Below, piece by piece: positions 17,191-26,940 of a stretch of 64,000 nucleotides of DNA. The notes below the pieces were generated by a model. That model was not told the origin of the DNA. It worked only from the letters and a program-made list of their open reading frames with translations, and did no database searches. The DNA lies in assembly GCA_017418975.1 (NCBI GenBank), contig JAFOMG010000017.1, positions 682,001 through 746,000 of the forward strand, in the 5' to 3' direction. Origin of the DNA: Sphingomonas sp. GTDB lineage: Bacteria > Pseudomonadota > Alphaproteobacteria > Sphingomonadales > Sphingomonadaceae. The position numbers were made by a program, and so were the translations under genes. Position 1 is the first letter of the stretch. Every line of letters begins with the position of its first letter.

Positions 17191-18996
17191 ATGCGTATCC
17201 TGATTGCCGCCGCCCTGCTCGCGACACCGGCGTTCGCCCATGCCGCCGATCTTCCGGCCGGCGCGGACGGTTCCGCCACCGCCGCCGAGGACGGCGTCGC
17301 CCCCCCGGCCCCGCGCGAGGGCGACGGCATTCCCGATCAGCTCGATTCGGACCAGAAGGCCGGATATCGCAAGGTGTTCGCCGCCATCCGTGCCCAGCGC
17401 TGGCAGGACGCGCAGCTCCAGCTCGATTCGATGAAGCCGGGCCCGCTCCACGCGATCGCGCGCGCCGAGCTCTACACCGCGAAAAACTCGCCCAAGGTCG
17501 AGCTGGCCCCGCTGCTCCAGCTGATCGGCGACGCGCCCGAGCTGCCCCAGGCCGACCAGCTCAGCCGCATGGCCAGGACGCGCGGCGCGATGACCACCCC
17601 CGCCATCCCGGCGGCGGCGCGGCTGATCTGGTATGACGGCGCGCCGGTCCGCCAGCGCGCCCGCTCGATCAAGAGCGATACCGCCGCCACCGAGATCGCG
17701 CTCGCCATCCAGCCCTATGTGAAGGCCGATCAGGGCGCCGAGGCCGAAGGCGTGGTCGCGAAGTTCGAGGCCGACCTGACGCCCGAGGCCCGGACCGAGT
17801 GGCAGCAGAAGGTCGCCTGGATCTATTATGTCGCCGGCGACGACGACAATGCCCGCCGCGTCGCCGCCAAGGCGCAGGACGGCACGGGCGACTGGGCGCC
17901 CCAGGCCGATTGGGTCGCCGGGCTCGCCGCCTGGCGCGAACAGGATTGCGCGGGCGCCACCGCCGCCTTCGAACGCGTCGCCACGCGCGCCGCCGATACC
18001 GAGCTGCGCTCCGCCGGCCTTTACTGGGGCTCGCGCGCCGAAATGGCGTGCGGCCGCCCCGAGAAGGTCGCGGTGAAGCTGCGGGCGGCCACCCAATATG
18101 GCGAGACCTTTTACGGCCTGCTCGCCAAATCGGCGCTCGGCATCGAGGACAAGCCGGGCAAGGGAGAGAGGTTCGTCGCCGAGGACTGGCGCGCGCTGGA
18201 GCGCCGCCCGAACGTCCGCGTCGCCGCCGCGCTGGTCGAGATCGACGAGGACGGCCTGGCCGACGAGGTGCTGCGCTACCAGGCCAAGATCGGCAGCCCT
18301 TCCGAGCATATCGCCCTTACCCGCCTGGCCGGCCGGCTGAGCCTGCCCGCCACCCAGCTCTGGCTCACCCATAATTGCCCGCAGGGCACCCAGCCGCTCA
18401 CCGCGGCGCGCTATCCGGCGCCGAACTGGACGCCCGCGGGCGGCTGGCGCGTCGACAAGGCGCTGGTGTTCGCCCACACGCTGCAGGAATCGCGCTTCAA
18501 CTCGGAGATCCGCAGCGCGGCCGGGGCGATGGGGCTGATGCAGGTGAAGACGGGCGCGGCGATCGACATCGGCCGGCGCAACGGCGTGAACTATGCCGCG
18601 AGCGACCTGACCAAGCCGTCGGTCAACATGGAGATCGGCCAGTCCTATCTCGAGCAGCTGCGCGACCAGCCCTTCACCGGCGGGCTGCTGCCCAAGGTGA
18701 TCGCTTCCTACAATGCCGGCCCCACCCCGGTCGCCAACTGGAACGCGATGATCAAGGACGGTGGCGACCCGCTGCTCTATATCGAGAGCATCCCCTATTG
18801 GGAGACGCGCGGCTATGTGATGACGGTGCTGCGCAACTATTGGATGTACGAGAATCAGGAAGGCCGGAAATCGAGCAGCCGCGAGGCGCTGGCCCAGGGC
18901 ATGTGGCCGAAATTCCCCGGCATGCAGGGCCCGGCGGCCGTGAAGCTCGGCGTGCGCAAGCTCGCCTTCCATCAGGACGGCAATGCCAATCGATGA
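17191..18996 (+). CDS. slt: Soluble lytic murein transglycosylase
   Basis: 601 residues with a cleavable signal peptide ([20 protein letters not shown]). Cleaves peptidoglycan glycan strands in the periplasm. A long superhelical all-alpha region (about 40-410) precedes the SLT catalytic domain: catalytic Glu in [21 protein letters not shown], and [18 protein letters not shown] 17191 is preferred to GTG 17185 because GGGGGAG lies nine bases upstream. The upstream stop is 3 bases before this ATG, and moaB begins inside the 3' end. Confidence 0.93.
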   Translation: MRILIAAALLATPAFAHAADLPAGADGSATAAEDGVAPPAPREGDGIPDQLDSDQKAGYRKVFAAIRAQRWQDAQLQLDSMKPGPLHAIARAELYTAKNSPKVELAPLLQLIGDAPELPQADQLSRMARTRGAMTTPAIPAAARLIWYDGAPVRQRARSIKSDTAATEIALAIQPYVKADQGAEAEGVVAKFEADLTPEARTEWQQKVAWIYYVAGDDDNARRVAAKAQDGTGDWAPQADWVAGLAAWREQDCAGATAAFERVATRAADTELRSAGLYWGSRAEMACGRPEKVAVKLRAATQYGETFYGLLAKSALGIEDKPGKGERFVAEDWRALERRPNVRVAAALVEIDEDGLADEVLRYQAKIGSPSEHIALTRLAGRLSLPATQLWLTHNCPQGTQPLTAARYPAPNWTPAGGWRVDKALVFAHTLQESRFNSEIRSAAGAMGLMQVKTGAAIDIGRRNGVNYAASDLTKPSVNMEIGQSYLEQLRDQPFTGGLLPKVIASYNAGPTPVANWNAMIKDGGDPLLYIESIPYWETRGYVMTVLRNYWMYENQEGRKSSSREALAQGMWPKFPGMQGPAAVKLGVRKLAFHQDGNANR

Positions 18997-19510
18997 GGCC
19001 GTCGCGTTCCGCCCGGTGCGGATCGCGGTGCTGACGGTCTCCGACACGCGGACCCTGGCGGACGATCGCTCGGGCGACCGGCTGGTCGAGCGGCTGACGT
19101 CCGCCGGGCATGTGCTGGCGGACCGGGCGATCGTGCGCGACGATGCGGACGGGATCGTCGCCCGGCTCCATGGCTGGATCGACGATCCGCGGGTCGAGGT
19201 GGTACTCACCACCGGCGGCACCGGCGTGACCGGCCGCGACGTGACGCCCGAGGCGCTGGCGCGCGTCCGGGACAAGGAGATACCGGGTTTCGGCGAGCTG
19301 TTCCGCTGGCTCAGCTACCAGTCGATCGGCACGTCCACGATCCAGTCGCGCGCCACCGCTTGCGTGGCGCGCGGCACATATATCTTCGCCCTGCCCGGCT
19401 CGACCGGCGCCGTCACCGACGCCTGGGACGGCATCCTGGCGACCCAGCTCGACATCCGCCACAAGCCCTGCAACTTCGTCGAGCTGCTGCCGCGGCTGGG
19501 GGAGCGGTGA
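18983..19510 (+). CDS. moaB: Molybdenum cofactor biosynthesis protein MoaB/Mog family
   Basis: 175 residues. Adenylates molybdopterin in cofactor assembly (MogA-type role) or a related step. The signature [18 protein letters not shown] is intact, and the N-terminus [12 protein letters not shown] is typical. ATG 18983 overlaps the slt stop by 14 bp, so this is the third gene of a coupled UDG-like/slt/moaB run. No other molybdenum cofactor gene is in the window. Confidence 0.92.
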   Translation: MPIDEAVAFRPVRIAVLTVSDTRTLADDRSGDRLVERLTSAGHVLADRAIVRDDADGIVARLHGWIDDPRVEVVLTTGGTGVTGRDVTPEALARVRDKEIPGFGELFRWLSYQSIGTSTIQSRATACVARGTYIFALPGSTGAVTDAWDGILATQLDIRHKPCNFVELLPRLGER

Positions 19511-19517
19511 ATCTGCT

Positions 19518-19538
19518 CCCCTCCCTGCAAGGGAGGGG
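19518..19538. terminator. Perfect 9-bp hairpin between convergent genes
   Basis: CCCCTCCCT, GCA, AGGGAGGGG lies 8 bases beyond the moaB stop and 13 bases before the stop of the convergent YbjN-like gene. Followed by GAAAAAT on the plus strand, so it lacks a downstream U tract for either transcript. It may still act as a bidirectional terminator or be a member of the short repeat family. Confidence 0.4.
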
Positions 19539-19550
19539 GAAAAATGGGGC

Positions 19551-20063
19551 CTATTTCTTCCCGCCGGCCGCCTTCTCCTCCTCGTCGAGGAAGGTGAACA
19601 GGTCGCCGGTCATCGACGACCACCAGTCGATCGTGTCGGCGAAATTCGCATAGCTCACCTTGCCGACGGTGGTGACGTCCATCCAGGTGGAGAGGTCGCC
19701 GTCCTTGTCGATCACGATGCGCAGGAAACGCTTCTTGGCGTTCCAGCGATTGGCCAGCCCGGCATCGTACCAGGGCTTCTTCTTGTACCAGGAGAAGAAC
19801 TGCATCGAAGTGCAGCCCTTGGCCGTGCCGCAATCATAGAATTCGATCGTGAAGGGCGATCCGTTGGCGGCGCTGCCGATATAGGGATCGCCGCTGTCCT
19901 CATGCTTCTTCAGCTCGGCCTTATAGCCTTCGCCCTGGAGCAGCTTCACCACTTCCTCGGGATGCGCGATGTCGACCATCCGCGCCGGATCGCCCTTCTG
20001 CGCCGCCGCGGGCATCGCCCACAGGCCGGCCGCCAGCGCGACCGCGATCAAAGCCTTGCCCAT
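19551..20063 (-). CDS. YbjN-domain secreted protein
   Basis: 170 residues from ATG 20063 with signal peptide MGKALIAVALAAGLWAMPAAAQ; an in-frame ATG at 20078 is an alternative. The mature part matches the YbjN (type III chaperone-like) pattern: PEEVVKLLQGEGYKAEL, DPYIGSAANGSPFTIEFYDC, and NAKKRFLRIVIDKDGDL. Two cysteines (DCGTAKGC) may pair. AAGGGGGAG precedes the start. Exact function unknown; family members bind or stabilise partner proteins. Convergent with moaB. Confidence 0.75.
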   Translation of the reverse strand: MGKALIAVALAAGLWAMPAAAQKGDPARMVDIAHPEEVVKLLQGEGYKAELKKHEDSGDPYIGSAANGSPFTIEFYDCGTAKGCTSMQFFSWYKKKPWYDAGLANRWNAKKRFLRIVIDKDGDLSTWMDVTTVGKVSYANFADTIDWWSSMTGDLFTFLDEEEKAAGGKK

Positions 20064-20183
20064 CACTCCCCCTTTCATTGCCTCGGTTTCCGGCTGGGGA
20101 AGTCCGCCGCGACGGCCGCCGGCGCCGGGCCCATCGGAATTTCCCCAGGACCCGCACCCTATCACGCCGTCGCGGCGCGGCAA

Positions 20184-20525
20184 TCATTCCGGCTCGTTGA
20201 CGAACACGCCCAGCTCGTTCCCCGCCGGATCGCGGAAATGGAAGCGGCGGCCGCCGGGAAAGGCGAAGATCGGCACGGTGATCGCGCCGCCCGCGCCCCG
20301 CACGCGCTCGAACGCCGCCTCGAGGTCGTCCACCTCGACGATCGGCAGCAGCAGCGGAATCGCCTGCTCGTCGGAGCCGTTGATGCCCAGATCGGTGTCG
20401 CCCGTGGTGGTCGCCGCGTAATGCGGGGCAAAATCGGTGAACTGCCAGGCAAACGCCCGGGCATAGAAGTCGCGGGTGCCGGCCACATCCTTGGCGGGCA
20501 GTTCGAGATAGCTGATCCGTGCCAT
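20184..20525 (-). CDS. VOC-family (glyoxalase/bleomycin-resistance fold) protein
   Basis: 113 residues, one vicinal-oxygen-chelate domain (ISYLELPAKDVAGTRDFYARAF at the start; FHFRDPAGNELGVFV at the end, with the usual Glu ligand). The substrate cannot be inferred. The ATG at 20525 lies 13 bases from an SOS-type box that it shares with the divergent radical SAM gene. Confidence 0.88.
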   Translation of the reverse strand: MARISYLELPAKDVAGTRDFYARAFAWQFTDFAPHYAATTTGDTDLGINGSDEQAIPLLLPIVEVDDLEAAFERVRGAGGAITVPIFAFPGGRRFHFRDPAGNELGVFVNEPE

Positions 20526-20537
20526 AGATCCTCCAAT

Positions 20538-20552
20538 GTTCTTGCTATGTTC
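20538..20552. promoter_or_regulatory. Alphaproteobacterial-type LexA (SOS) box
   Basis: GTTC, TTGCTAT, GTTC: an exact match to the GTTC-N7-GTTC direct repeat known as the LexA site of many alphaproteobacteria. It lies in the 51-bp gap between the divergent VOC gene and the radical SAM gene, 24 bases before the latter's ATG, so it could repress one or both. Confidence 0.65.
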
Positions 20553-20576
20553 TAGTTATGCGCCTAGGTTTTGGCA

Positions 20577-21647
20577 ATGGCGAAGAATCGTCCGGTGCGC
20601 GGCGCCACCCTCAACCGGGAGAGCAGCCGCTTCAACCTCCCCGCGCGCGAGGCGGACGGCGACTGGCTCGACGCGCGGGCGGCGCTGGACGACGCCCCGC
20701 CGCCGCTGCGCACCACCGTGACGGTGGAGCGGGCGCGGACGATCATCACGCGCAACCAGTCGCCCGACATCGCCTTTGATCGCTCGATCAATCCCTATCG
20801 CGGCTGCGAGCATGGCTGCATCTATTGCTTCGCCCGGCCGACCCATGCCTATCTCGACCTGTCGCCGGGGCTCGATTTCGAGAGCAGGCTGTTCGCCAAG
20901 CCCGATGCGCCCGCGCTGCTGCGCGCGGAGCTGGGCAAGCGCGGCTATGTGTGCCGGCCGATCGCCTTCGGGACGAACACCGATCCCTATCAGCCGATCG
21001 AGGCCGAATGGCGGATCACCCGCGGCTGCATCGAAGTGCTTGCCGAGCATGATCATCCGCTGACGATCACCACCAAGTCCAACCGGGTGACGCGCGACCT
21101 GGACCTGCTCGCGCCGATGGCGGCGAAGGGGCTGGCGGCGGTGATGCTCTCCATCACTTCGCTCGACCCCAGGATCGCGATGACGGTGGAGCCCCGCGCC
21201 CCGCATCCCGAGAAGCGGCTGGCGGCGATGCGGCAGCTGGCCGATGCGGGGGTGCCGGTGTTCGTCTCGCTGGCGCCGGTGATCCCCCAGGTGACCGATC
21301 ACGAGATCGAGCACATCCTCGAGCGCGCCGCCGAAGCCGGGGCGCGGACCGCCTTCTTCCTGCCGGTGCGCCTGCCGCACGAAGTCTCGCCGCTGTTCCG
21401 CGCCTGGCTCGAGACGCATTTTCCCGATCGCGCCGGCAAGGTGATGGCGACGATCCAGTCGATCCGCGGCGGCCGGGACAATGACCCCGACTGGCACACG
21501 CGCTTCCGCGGCCAGGGCCCCTGGGCCGAGCTGCTGCGCACCCGGTTCCGGATGGCGGCGAAACGCCATGGGCTGGACCGGGAAGTGCTGCGGCTGCGGA
21601 CCGACCTGTTCCGTCCGCCGGCGGGGGCGCAGGGAGAATTGTTCTGA
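20577..21647 (+). CDS. PA0069-family radical SAM protein (SplB-like)
   Basis: 356 residues. Radical SAM cluster motif CEHGCIYC, preceded by FDRSINPYRG as in the PA0069/COG1533 group related to spore photoproduct lyase. SAM-contact segments ITTKSNRVTRD and VSLAPVIPQVTDHEIEHIL follow. The role of this group is not settled, though a DNA-repair link has been suggested; the upstream SOS box supports that here. ATG 20577 was chosen over TTG 20571. Confidence 0.88.
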   Translation: MAKNRPVRGATLNRESSRFNLPAREADGDWLDARAALDDAPPPLRTTVTVERARTIITRNQSPDIAFDRSINPYRGCEHGCIYCFARPTHAYLDLSPGLDFESRLFAKPDAPALLRAELGKRGYVCRPIAFGTNTDPYQPIEAEWRITRGCIEVLAEHDHPLTITTKSNRVTRDLDLLAPMAAKGLAAVMLSITSLDPRIAMTVEPRAPHPEKRLAAMRQLADAGVPVFVSLAPVIPQVTDHEIEHILERAAEAGARTAFFLPVRLPHEVSPLFRAWLETHFPDRAGKVMATIQSIRGGRDNDPDWHTRFRGQGPWAELLRTRFRMAAKRHGLDREVLRLRTDLFRPPAGAQGELF

Positions 21648-21691
21648 AACTCCCTCTCCCCGGCCCTATCCCCTGAAGGAGAGAGGGAGAA

Positions 21692-23791
21692 CTACCGGCA
21701 CATCGTCTCCAGCGGCAGCAGCGCGGGCGCCTGCGGCGCCTTGAGGCCCCTGGCCGCCATCGCGCCGTCGAGGCCCTGGGGCTGCGGGGGCAGCGCGGGG
21801 TCGATCTCGGGCGCGTAATAGGGATCCCGGCCCGCCGCCTCGACCGAGACGAACCGATAGCCCTTCTCGCGATAGAGCGCGACGAGCCGCGGCATCATCC
21901 GCGCGTCGAACGCGCCCAGGTGCAGCAGCAGCACATAGGGAATGTCGCGGCCGTAAAGCGCATGGCTCATCGCCCGGGCGCGATCGGCCTGGACCGAGGC
22001 GGCGCCGAGCCAGGCATGCTCCATCTTCAGGATCGCATCCTCGTCGCCCCTGGCCAGGCAACGGGCATAGGCGCCGTTATAGGCCCAGTCGGAGAAATCC
22101 ATCGTCACCGTGGCGACCTTGTAGCCGCGCCCGGCCAGCAGCTTGCGGATGCGGGCGCGCCGCCCGGGATCGGCCGCGCCCTCGGAAAGAAAGGGATAGC
22201 GGAACCAGCGCCAGTCGGCCGTGCCCATGCGGGCCTTGAGGATGGGCTCGTTCCTCTCGAGCTCGTCCAGGAACTGCGCGTCGCTCAGCTGGTCGAGATT
22301 GGCATGGCTCCAGCCATGGTTGCCCAGCGTCAGCCCCGCCGCCCGCCATTTGTCGAGCACCGGCGCCGAGGCGGGCTCGCGTTCGAGCTGCACGCCGTTG
22401 ACGAAGCCCATCGCCGGCGCGCCGCCCGCCTTCAGCGCGGCGATGACCTGCTCGGCGATGCCGACCCGGCTCTGCCCCTCGGGCAGGGGCGCATGGGCAG
22501 TGAGATCGTCGAAGGTGAAGGCGATCATCGGCGCGGGAGCGACCGGCGCGGCGGCCACCCCGCCCGCATCCCGCACCCGGTCCGAGAGGAGCGACAGCGG
22601 CACCGCATCGGCCATCGCCCGATAGCCGTCGAGCGAGGGATGGAGGCCGTCATTGTCATATTCCTTGCGCAGCCGGGTCGGTGCCGCGGGATCGCGCAGC
22701 GCGGCGTCGAAGTCGATCACGCCGTCGAAATTGCCGGGCGCGCGAATCCAGGCGTTCACCGCGGCGCGATCGGCCTCGTTCTGCGCATCGGGGTGATAAT
22801 AGGCCGAGCCGCCATAGGGCAGGATCGTCGCGCCGATCACCTTGATCCCGCGTGCGCGGGCCCGGGCGACCATCTGGCGATAGGCGCCGATCATCCCCTC
22901 CACGAGGGCGGCATGCGCCTCGGGCGTCGCCGGCGCATCGCGGGTGAGCGTGCCGAGATCGTTGACTCCCTCCAGGATCACGAGGTGAGTGACGCCCGGA
23001 TAGCTCAGCACCTCGCGGTCGAACCGGGCCAGCGCATTGGGGCCCAGCCCGTCGTTGAGCAGCCGGTTGCCGCCGATGCCGGCATTGAGCACCGCCATAT
23101 CGGCCAGCACCGGCGTGGCGCGCAGGCGCAGCTGGAGCGCGTCGGTCCAGCGCTGGTTGCCATTGGCCGGCACGCCATAGCCGTCGGTGATCGAATCGCC
23201 CAGGATCACCACCGCCGATGCCTTGGCCGACACGGTCTCGATCGCGCCGATCTGCACCCAGCGATCGGCCTTGCCGGCGCCCGGCAGGTCGGGATCGCCC
23301 ACATGGTCGCCATGGAGATGATAGCTGGTCGCGCGCGAGCCGGGATGGCCGGTCTGCTGCGCCGGCGCCTCGGGCAGATAGAGCGTGATCGCGAGGTCCG
23401 CCCCCGCCCGCACCGGCAGGGTGACCGGATCGGACCAATAGTCCGCGCCCGCCGGGATGGTGACGCCCTTCGCCCCGCCGAAGCGCAGCGCCACCAGGCT
23501 TGCGGCATCGATCCGCGGCGAGGCCGGGTCGAGCGCCCGCGCGATCGTCGCCGCGCCGAGCCGCAACGGCTGGGTGCCATAGGCATTGGTGAAGCGCACG
23601 CGCAGCCGGGTGCCGGCGATCTGGACGCGCACCACCTGGCGCAGCGTCGCGTCCTTCAGATCCTCCGCCGGCAGCGCGTTGCTGCCCGGGATCATCTGCG
23701 CGGTGGCCCAGGCCGTCACCCAGCGCTCGCCCGGCGGCGCCGCGGCACCAAGCAGCAGGACCAGCGCCGCCAGGCGCGCGATCAGTCCCAT
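21692..23791 (-). CDS. Secreted SGNH hydrolase fused to polysaccharide deacetylase
   Basis: 699 residues with an N-terminal signal segment (LAALVLLLGAAAPP). Residues about 20-180 are a beta-rich accessory region. SGNH/GDSL esterase domain: catalytic Ser200 in VVILGDSITDGYG, GGNR at 241-244, EGVND at 274-278, and the Asp381/His384 pair in DGLHPS. From about residue 420 a CE4-type NodB domain: AFTFDDL (metal Asp), NHGWSHANL (His492/His496), and WFRYPF. Both active sites look complete, so one secreted enzyme may remove acyl groups from two positions of a polysaccharide such as xylan or an exopolysaccharide. GGGGAGAGGG lies next to the ATG. A LacI-type operator sits just upstream. Confidence 0.88.
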   Translation of the reverse strand: MGLIARLAALVLLLGAAAPPGERWVTAWATAQMIPGSNALPAEDLKDATLRQVVRVQIAGTRLRVRFTNAYGTQPLRLGAATIARALDPASPRIDAASLVALRFGGAKGVTIPAGADYWSDPVTLPVRAGADLAITLYLPEAPAQQTGHPGSRATSYHLHGDHVGDPDLPGAGKADRWVQIGAIETVSAKASAVVILGDSITDGYGVPANGNQRWTDALQLRLRATPVLADMAVLNAGIGGNRLLNDGLGPNALARFDREVLSYPGVTHLVILEGVNDLGTLTRDAPATPEAHAALVEGMIGAYRQMVARARARGIKVIGATILPYGGSAYYHPDAQNEADRAAVNAWIRAPGNFDGVIDFDAALRDPAAPTRLRKEYDNDGLHPSLDGYRAMADAVPLSLLSDRVRDAGGVAAAPVAPAPMIAFTFDDLTAHAPLPEGQSRVGIAEQVIAALKAGGAPAMGFVNGVQLEREPASAPVLDKWRAAGLTLGNHGWSHANLDQLSDAQFLDELERNEPILKARMGTADWRWFRYPFLSEGAADPGRRARIRKLLAGRGYKVATVTMDFSDWAYNGAYARCLARGDEDAILKMEHAWLGAASVQADRARAMSHALYGRDIPYVLLLHLGAFDARMMPRLVALYREKGYRFVSVEAAGRDPYYAPEIDPALPPQPQGLDGAMAARGLKAPQAPALLPLETMCR

Positions 23792-23822
23792 ATCCCTCTC
23801 CCCTTCTTGCGCCTATGCACAA

Positions 23823-23836
23823 TGATAGCGCTACCA
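23823..23836. promoter_or_regulatory. LacI-family-type operator
   Basis: TGATAGCGCTACCA is palindromic except for one base pair per arm, with the CG centre typical of LacI/GalR sites. It lies 32-45 bases upstream of the SGNH-deacetylase ATG, where it would overlap the promoter. The remaining ~270 bp up to the divergent peptidase gene show no gene or further dyad. No LacI-family gene is in the window. Confidence 0.55.
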
Positions 23837-24108
23837 TAATCAAGCCGCGCCGGCGCGCAATGGCCAATCGAAGGTCGTAGTCGGGAAAGACGGCGGCCGC
23901 CGCGCGGAAGCCGGCGGCCCCCGGAATAATAGCCGGGCGGAGAAAAGAGGGATCCAAACGCCGCCCGGTGGTCTGAGACCTGGGGGCACCATAGCCATCC
24001 CCATGACAGACACAATATGGAAACATAACATAATCGAACAGAAACATGTGGCCGATTGCAGGTGCCCGGCACCGAGCCTAGGCCAGGAACGGATCATAAG
24101 GACTCTTC

Positions 24109-26718
24109 ATGCGCGCGCTTGCCTTCGCTTTCGCCCTCACGCTTCCCGCCGTCGCACATGCCCAGGACGCCCAGCCCACCGGCAAGCTGCCGGATACGGT
24201 GACTCCCCTCGCCTATCGGCTCGACCTGACGATCGTTCCCGAAAAGCCGCGCTTCAGCGGCCACACCGAGATCGACGTGCAGCTCAACCGGGCGGCGCAG
24301 ACGGTGTGGATGCACGGCCGCAACCTCAACGTCACCAGGGCGGTGGCAGTGGTCGCCGGCAAGGAGATTCGACTCGGCTTCACCCAGAAGAGCCCCCATG
24401 GCCTGGCCCAGATCGACTTCGGCAGGACGGTGCAGCCCGGCAAGCTGACCCTGAAGTTCGACTATGACGCGGCGTTCGGCACCGGCGCCTCGGGCCCCTA
24501 TCGCATCAACGTGGCGGGCAGCTGGTACAGCTGGACCCAGTTCGAATCGATCGACGCGCGCGCGGCCTTTCCCGGCTTCGACGAGCCGGGCTTCAAGACT
24601 CCCTTCACCGTGTCGCTCACCACCAAGCCGGGCTTCGTCGCGCTGAGCAACGCGCCCGAGACGGGCAAGCCGGCCAAGGTCGGCGCGCTGGTCAGGCACC
24701 GCTTCATCGCCACCAAGCCGCTGCCGACCTATCTGGTCGCCTTCGTCGTCGGCCCCTTCTCGACCGTTAGCGCCAAGGTGCCGTCCACGCCCGAGCGCAG
24801 GACGCCGCTGCCGCTGCGCATCGTCGGCACCCAGCCCTACAAGGACCGGATGCAGTTCGCGCTCGACAATTCGGGCCCGATCGTCGCGCTGCTCGAGAAA
24901 TATTTCGGCCAGGCATTTCCCTTTCCCAAGCTCGACCAGATCGGCTCGCCGGTGATGCCGGGCGCGATGGAGAATGCCGGTGCCGACATCTATGGCGACT
25001 CCATCCTGTTCGTCGACGAGGACGATGCCACGTCGAGCAAGCAGACCTTCGGCATGGTCGTGGCGCACGAGCTTTCGCACCAATGGTTCGGCGATCTCGT
25101 CACGCCCGCCTGGTGGGACGATATCTGGCTGAACGAGAGCTTCGCCAACTGGATGGGCTATCGCATCGGCAACGAATGGCGGCCCGATCTCGACATCGGC
25201 GTCGACGCCATTTCCGAGGGGTTCGAGGCGATGGACCTCGACGCGCTGGTCGCCGGCCGGCCGATCCACCAGAAGATCACCAACGATGCGGACATCGACG
25301 CCGCGTTCGACCAGATCACCTATGGCAAGGGCGGCCAGGTCGTCGGCATGATCGCCGCCTATATGGGCGACGAGAAGTTCCGCGACGGCGTGCGCCTGCA
25401 CATGTCGCGCCACAAATATGGCAATGCGAGCACCGAGCAGTTCTTCGCTTCGCTGGCCGACGCCGCCCATGATCCGCGCGTGCTCGAATCGCTGCGCGGC
25501 TTCGTCGACCAGCAGGGCGTGCCGGTCGTGACCTTCCACCGCGCCAATGGCGTGCTCACCGCCAGCCAGCAGCGCTTCGCCTATTTCGGCACCAATGCGC
25601 CCGCGGAGCAGTGGATCATCCCGCTCTGCATCCGCCAGGGCGATACCAAGAGCTGCACGCTGCTCGACAAGCCGAGCGCGCCGATCGTCGCCGGCGGCAC
25701 GGGTGCGATCGTCCCCAATGCCGGCGGCTGGGGCTATTACCGCTTCGACCTCGATCCCGCCGACTGGGATTCGCTGATCACCGCCGCCCCCACCCTGCCG
25801 ACCGGCGAGGCGCTGGCGGTGGACGACAGCCTGTGGGCGAGCTTCTATGCCGGCAAGGCGGACACCGCCCGGCTCGTCGCGCTCGCCCGCGCGATGGCCC
25901 GGCATCCCAAGACCAAGATGCAGCTCGACAACGGCACCCGGCTCGCCGGGCTGCGCGACCGCGGGCTGATCGGCGCGGCGGCGCTGCCCGCCTATCGCAA
26001 GCTGTTCGTCGATCTCTATGGGCCGATGCTGGCCAAGATCGGCTTCGACCCCAGGGCCGGCGCGCATGCGAACGACAATGCCGATACCACGGAACTGCGC
26101 GAGCAGCTGGTCGGCTTCGTCGCGGACAACGGCCATGACGCCGCGCTGCGCGCCAGGCTGATCGCCGCCGCCGATGCCCGGCTCGCCGGCGACGCGCATG
26201 CGCTCGACGATGATTTCACGCCGCTGGCCCTGGCCGTCGCGGTCGGCGATCGCGGCGTGCCCTTCGCCAGGACGCTGGCCGAGGCGGCGCTGGCAGGCAA
26301 GGCGCCCGACCTGCGCCAGGCCGCGTTCCGCGCCATCGCCTCCTCCGGCAATGCCGATGTCGCGAAATGGTATTTCACCGAGTTCGACGATCCCCGCTAC
26401 ACGCCGCGCGAGCGGCTGTTCGCCGCGTCGCTCTTCCTGAACGACGCCGATACCCGCGACGCGGCGCTCGCCTATATGCTCGCCCATTTCGACGAATTCT
26501 CGAAGCTCACCGGCGGCGGCGGCATCTTCTCGGGCCGCTCGGCGGAGATGTTCAAGTCGCAATGCTCGCTCGCCGCCGCCGACACGGTCGACGCCAAGCT
26601 GCGGGCCGAGGGCGGCAGCACGCTGGCGCTCGACCGGGCAGTGGAGGGCATCCGCAACTGCGCCCGCTTCAAGGACGCCAAGGCAGGCGAGGTCACCGCG
26701 GCGTTCGCGGGGATGTGA
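24109..26718 (+). CDS. M1-family zinc aminopeptidase, secreted
   Basis: 869 residues, full length for the family. Signal peptide MRALAFAFALTLPAVAHAQ, so periplasmic or exported. The exopeptidase motif GAMEN lies at 285-289 and the zinc site HELSH at 320-324, with the third ligand Glu343 in WLNESFANW. The ERAP1-like C-terminal domain fills residues about 530-869. Trims N-terminal residues from peptides. AAGGA precedes the ATG. Divergent from the SGNH-deacetylase gene and followed by a repeat-rich gap. Confidence 0.95.
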   Translation: MRALAFAFALTLPAVAHAQDAQPTGKLPDTVTPLAYRLDLTIVPEKPRFSGHTEIDVQLNRAAQTVWMHGRNLNVTRAVAVVAGKEIRLGFTQKSPHGLAQIDFGRTVQPGKLTLKFDYDAAFGTGASGPYRINVAGSWYSWTQFESIDARAAFPGFDEPGFKTPFTVSLTTKPGFVALSNAPETGKPAKVGALVRHRFIATKPLPTYLVAFVVGPFSTVSAKVPSTPERRTPLPLRIVGTQPYKDRMQFALDNSGPIVALLEKYFGQAFPFPKLDQIGSPVMPGAMENAGADIYGDSILFVDEDDATSSKQTFGMVVAHELSHQWFGDLVTPAWWDDIWLNESFANWMGYRIGNEWRPDLDIGVDAISEGFEAMDLDALVAGRPIHQKITNDADIDAAFDQITYGKGGQVVGMIAAYMGDEKFRDGVRLHMSRHKYGNASTEQFFASLADAAHDPRVLESLRGFVDQQGVPVVTFHRANGVLTASQQRFAYFGTNAPAEQWIIPLCIRQGDTKSCTLLDKPSAPIVAGGTGAIVPNAGGWGYYRFDLDPADWDSLITAAPTLPTGEALAVDDSLWASFYAGKADTARLVALARAMARHPKTKMQLDNGTRLAGLRDRGLIGAAALPAYRKLFVDLYGPMLAKIGFDPRAGAHANDNADTTELREQLVGFVADNGHDAALRARLIAAADARLAGDAHALDDDFTPLALAVAVGDRGVPFARTLAEAALAGKAPDLRQAAFRAIASSGNADVAKWYFTEFDDPRYTPRERLFAASLFLNDADTRDAALAYMLAHFDEFSKLTGGGGIFSGRSAEMFKSQCSLAAADTVDAKLRAEGGSTLALDRAVEGIRNCARFKDAKAGEVTAAFAGM

Positions 26719-26763
26719 TGTCCAATTCCTTCCCGAGCAAGCTGGGGAAGAACTACAGGCCCG

Positions 26764-26908
26764 AGGTTGAGAACCCGGACGAGTATCTGATTTTCTACCG
26801 TCAGCTCGGCCTTGCGCTGGGATCTCGCTGCTTCTGCCCTCGGCAAGACAGCGGGATCCCAGCGCAAGGCCGGGGTGACGAAGGAAGAATATGAGTCCTC
26901 AACCTGGT
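26764..26908. repeat. MITE-like 145-bp element, copy 1
   Basis: Ends AGGTTGAGAACCCG and GAGTCCTCAACCT form imperfect terminal inverted repeats. An inner dyad (CTCGGCCTTGCGCTGGGATC ... GATCCCAGCGCAAGGCCGGG) fills the middle. The reverse complement of this element occurs at 28983-29128, inserted into another repeat. A further partial copy of its end (GAATATGAGTCC) occurs at about 27120. Confidence 0.75.
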
Positions 26909-26940
26909 TGAGAACCAAAACAAGCCCTTGAAACCACACC

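Noticed and set aside
16870..19275. 801-residue minus-strand frame across three plus-strand genes
   Set aside because: It covers the UDG-like, slt and moaB genes, all with good motifs and coupled starts on the other strand.
24094..26562. 822-residue frame antisense to the M1 aminopeptidase
   Set aside because: The sense strand has the complete zinc-protease motif set. The antisense frame is a by-product of GC-rich codon bias, full of Arg/Gly/Ala/His with no domain.
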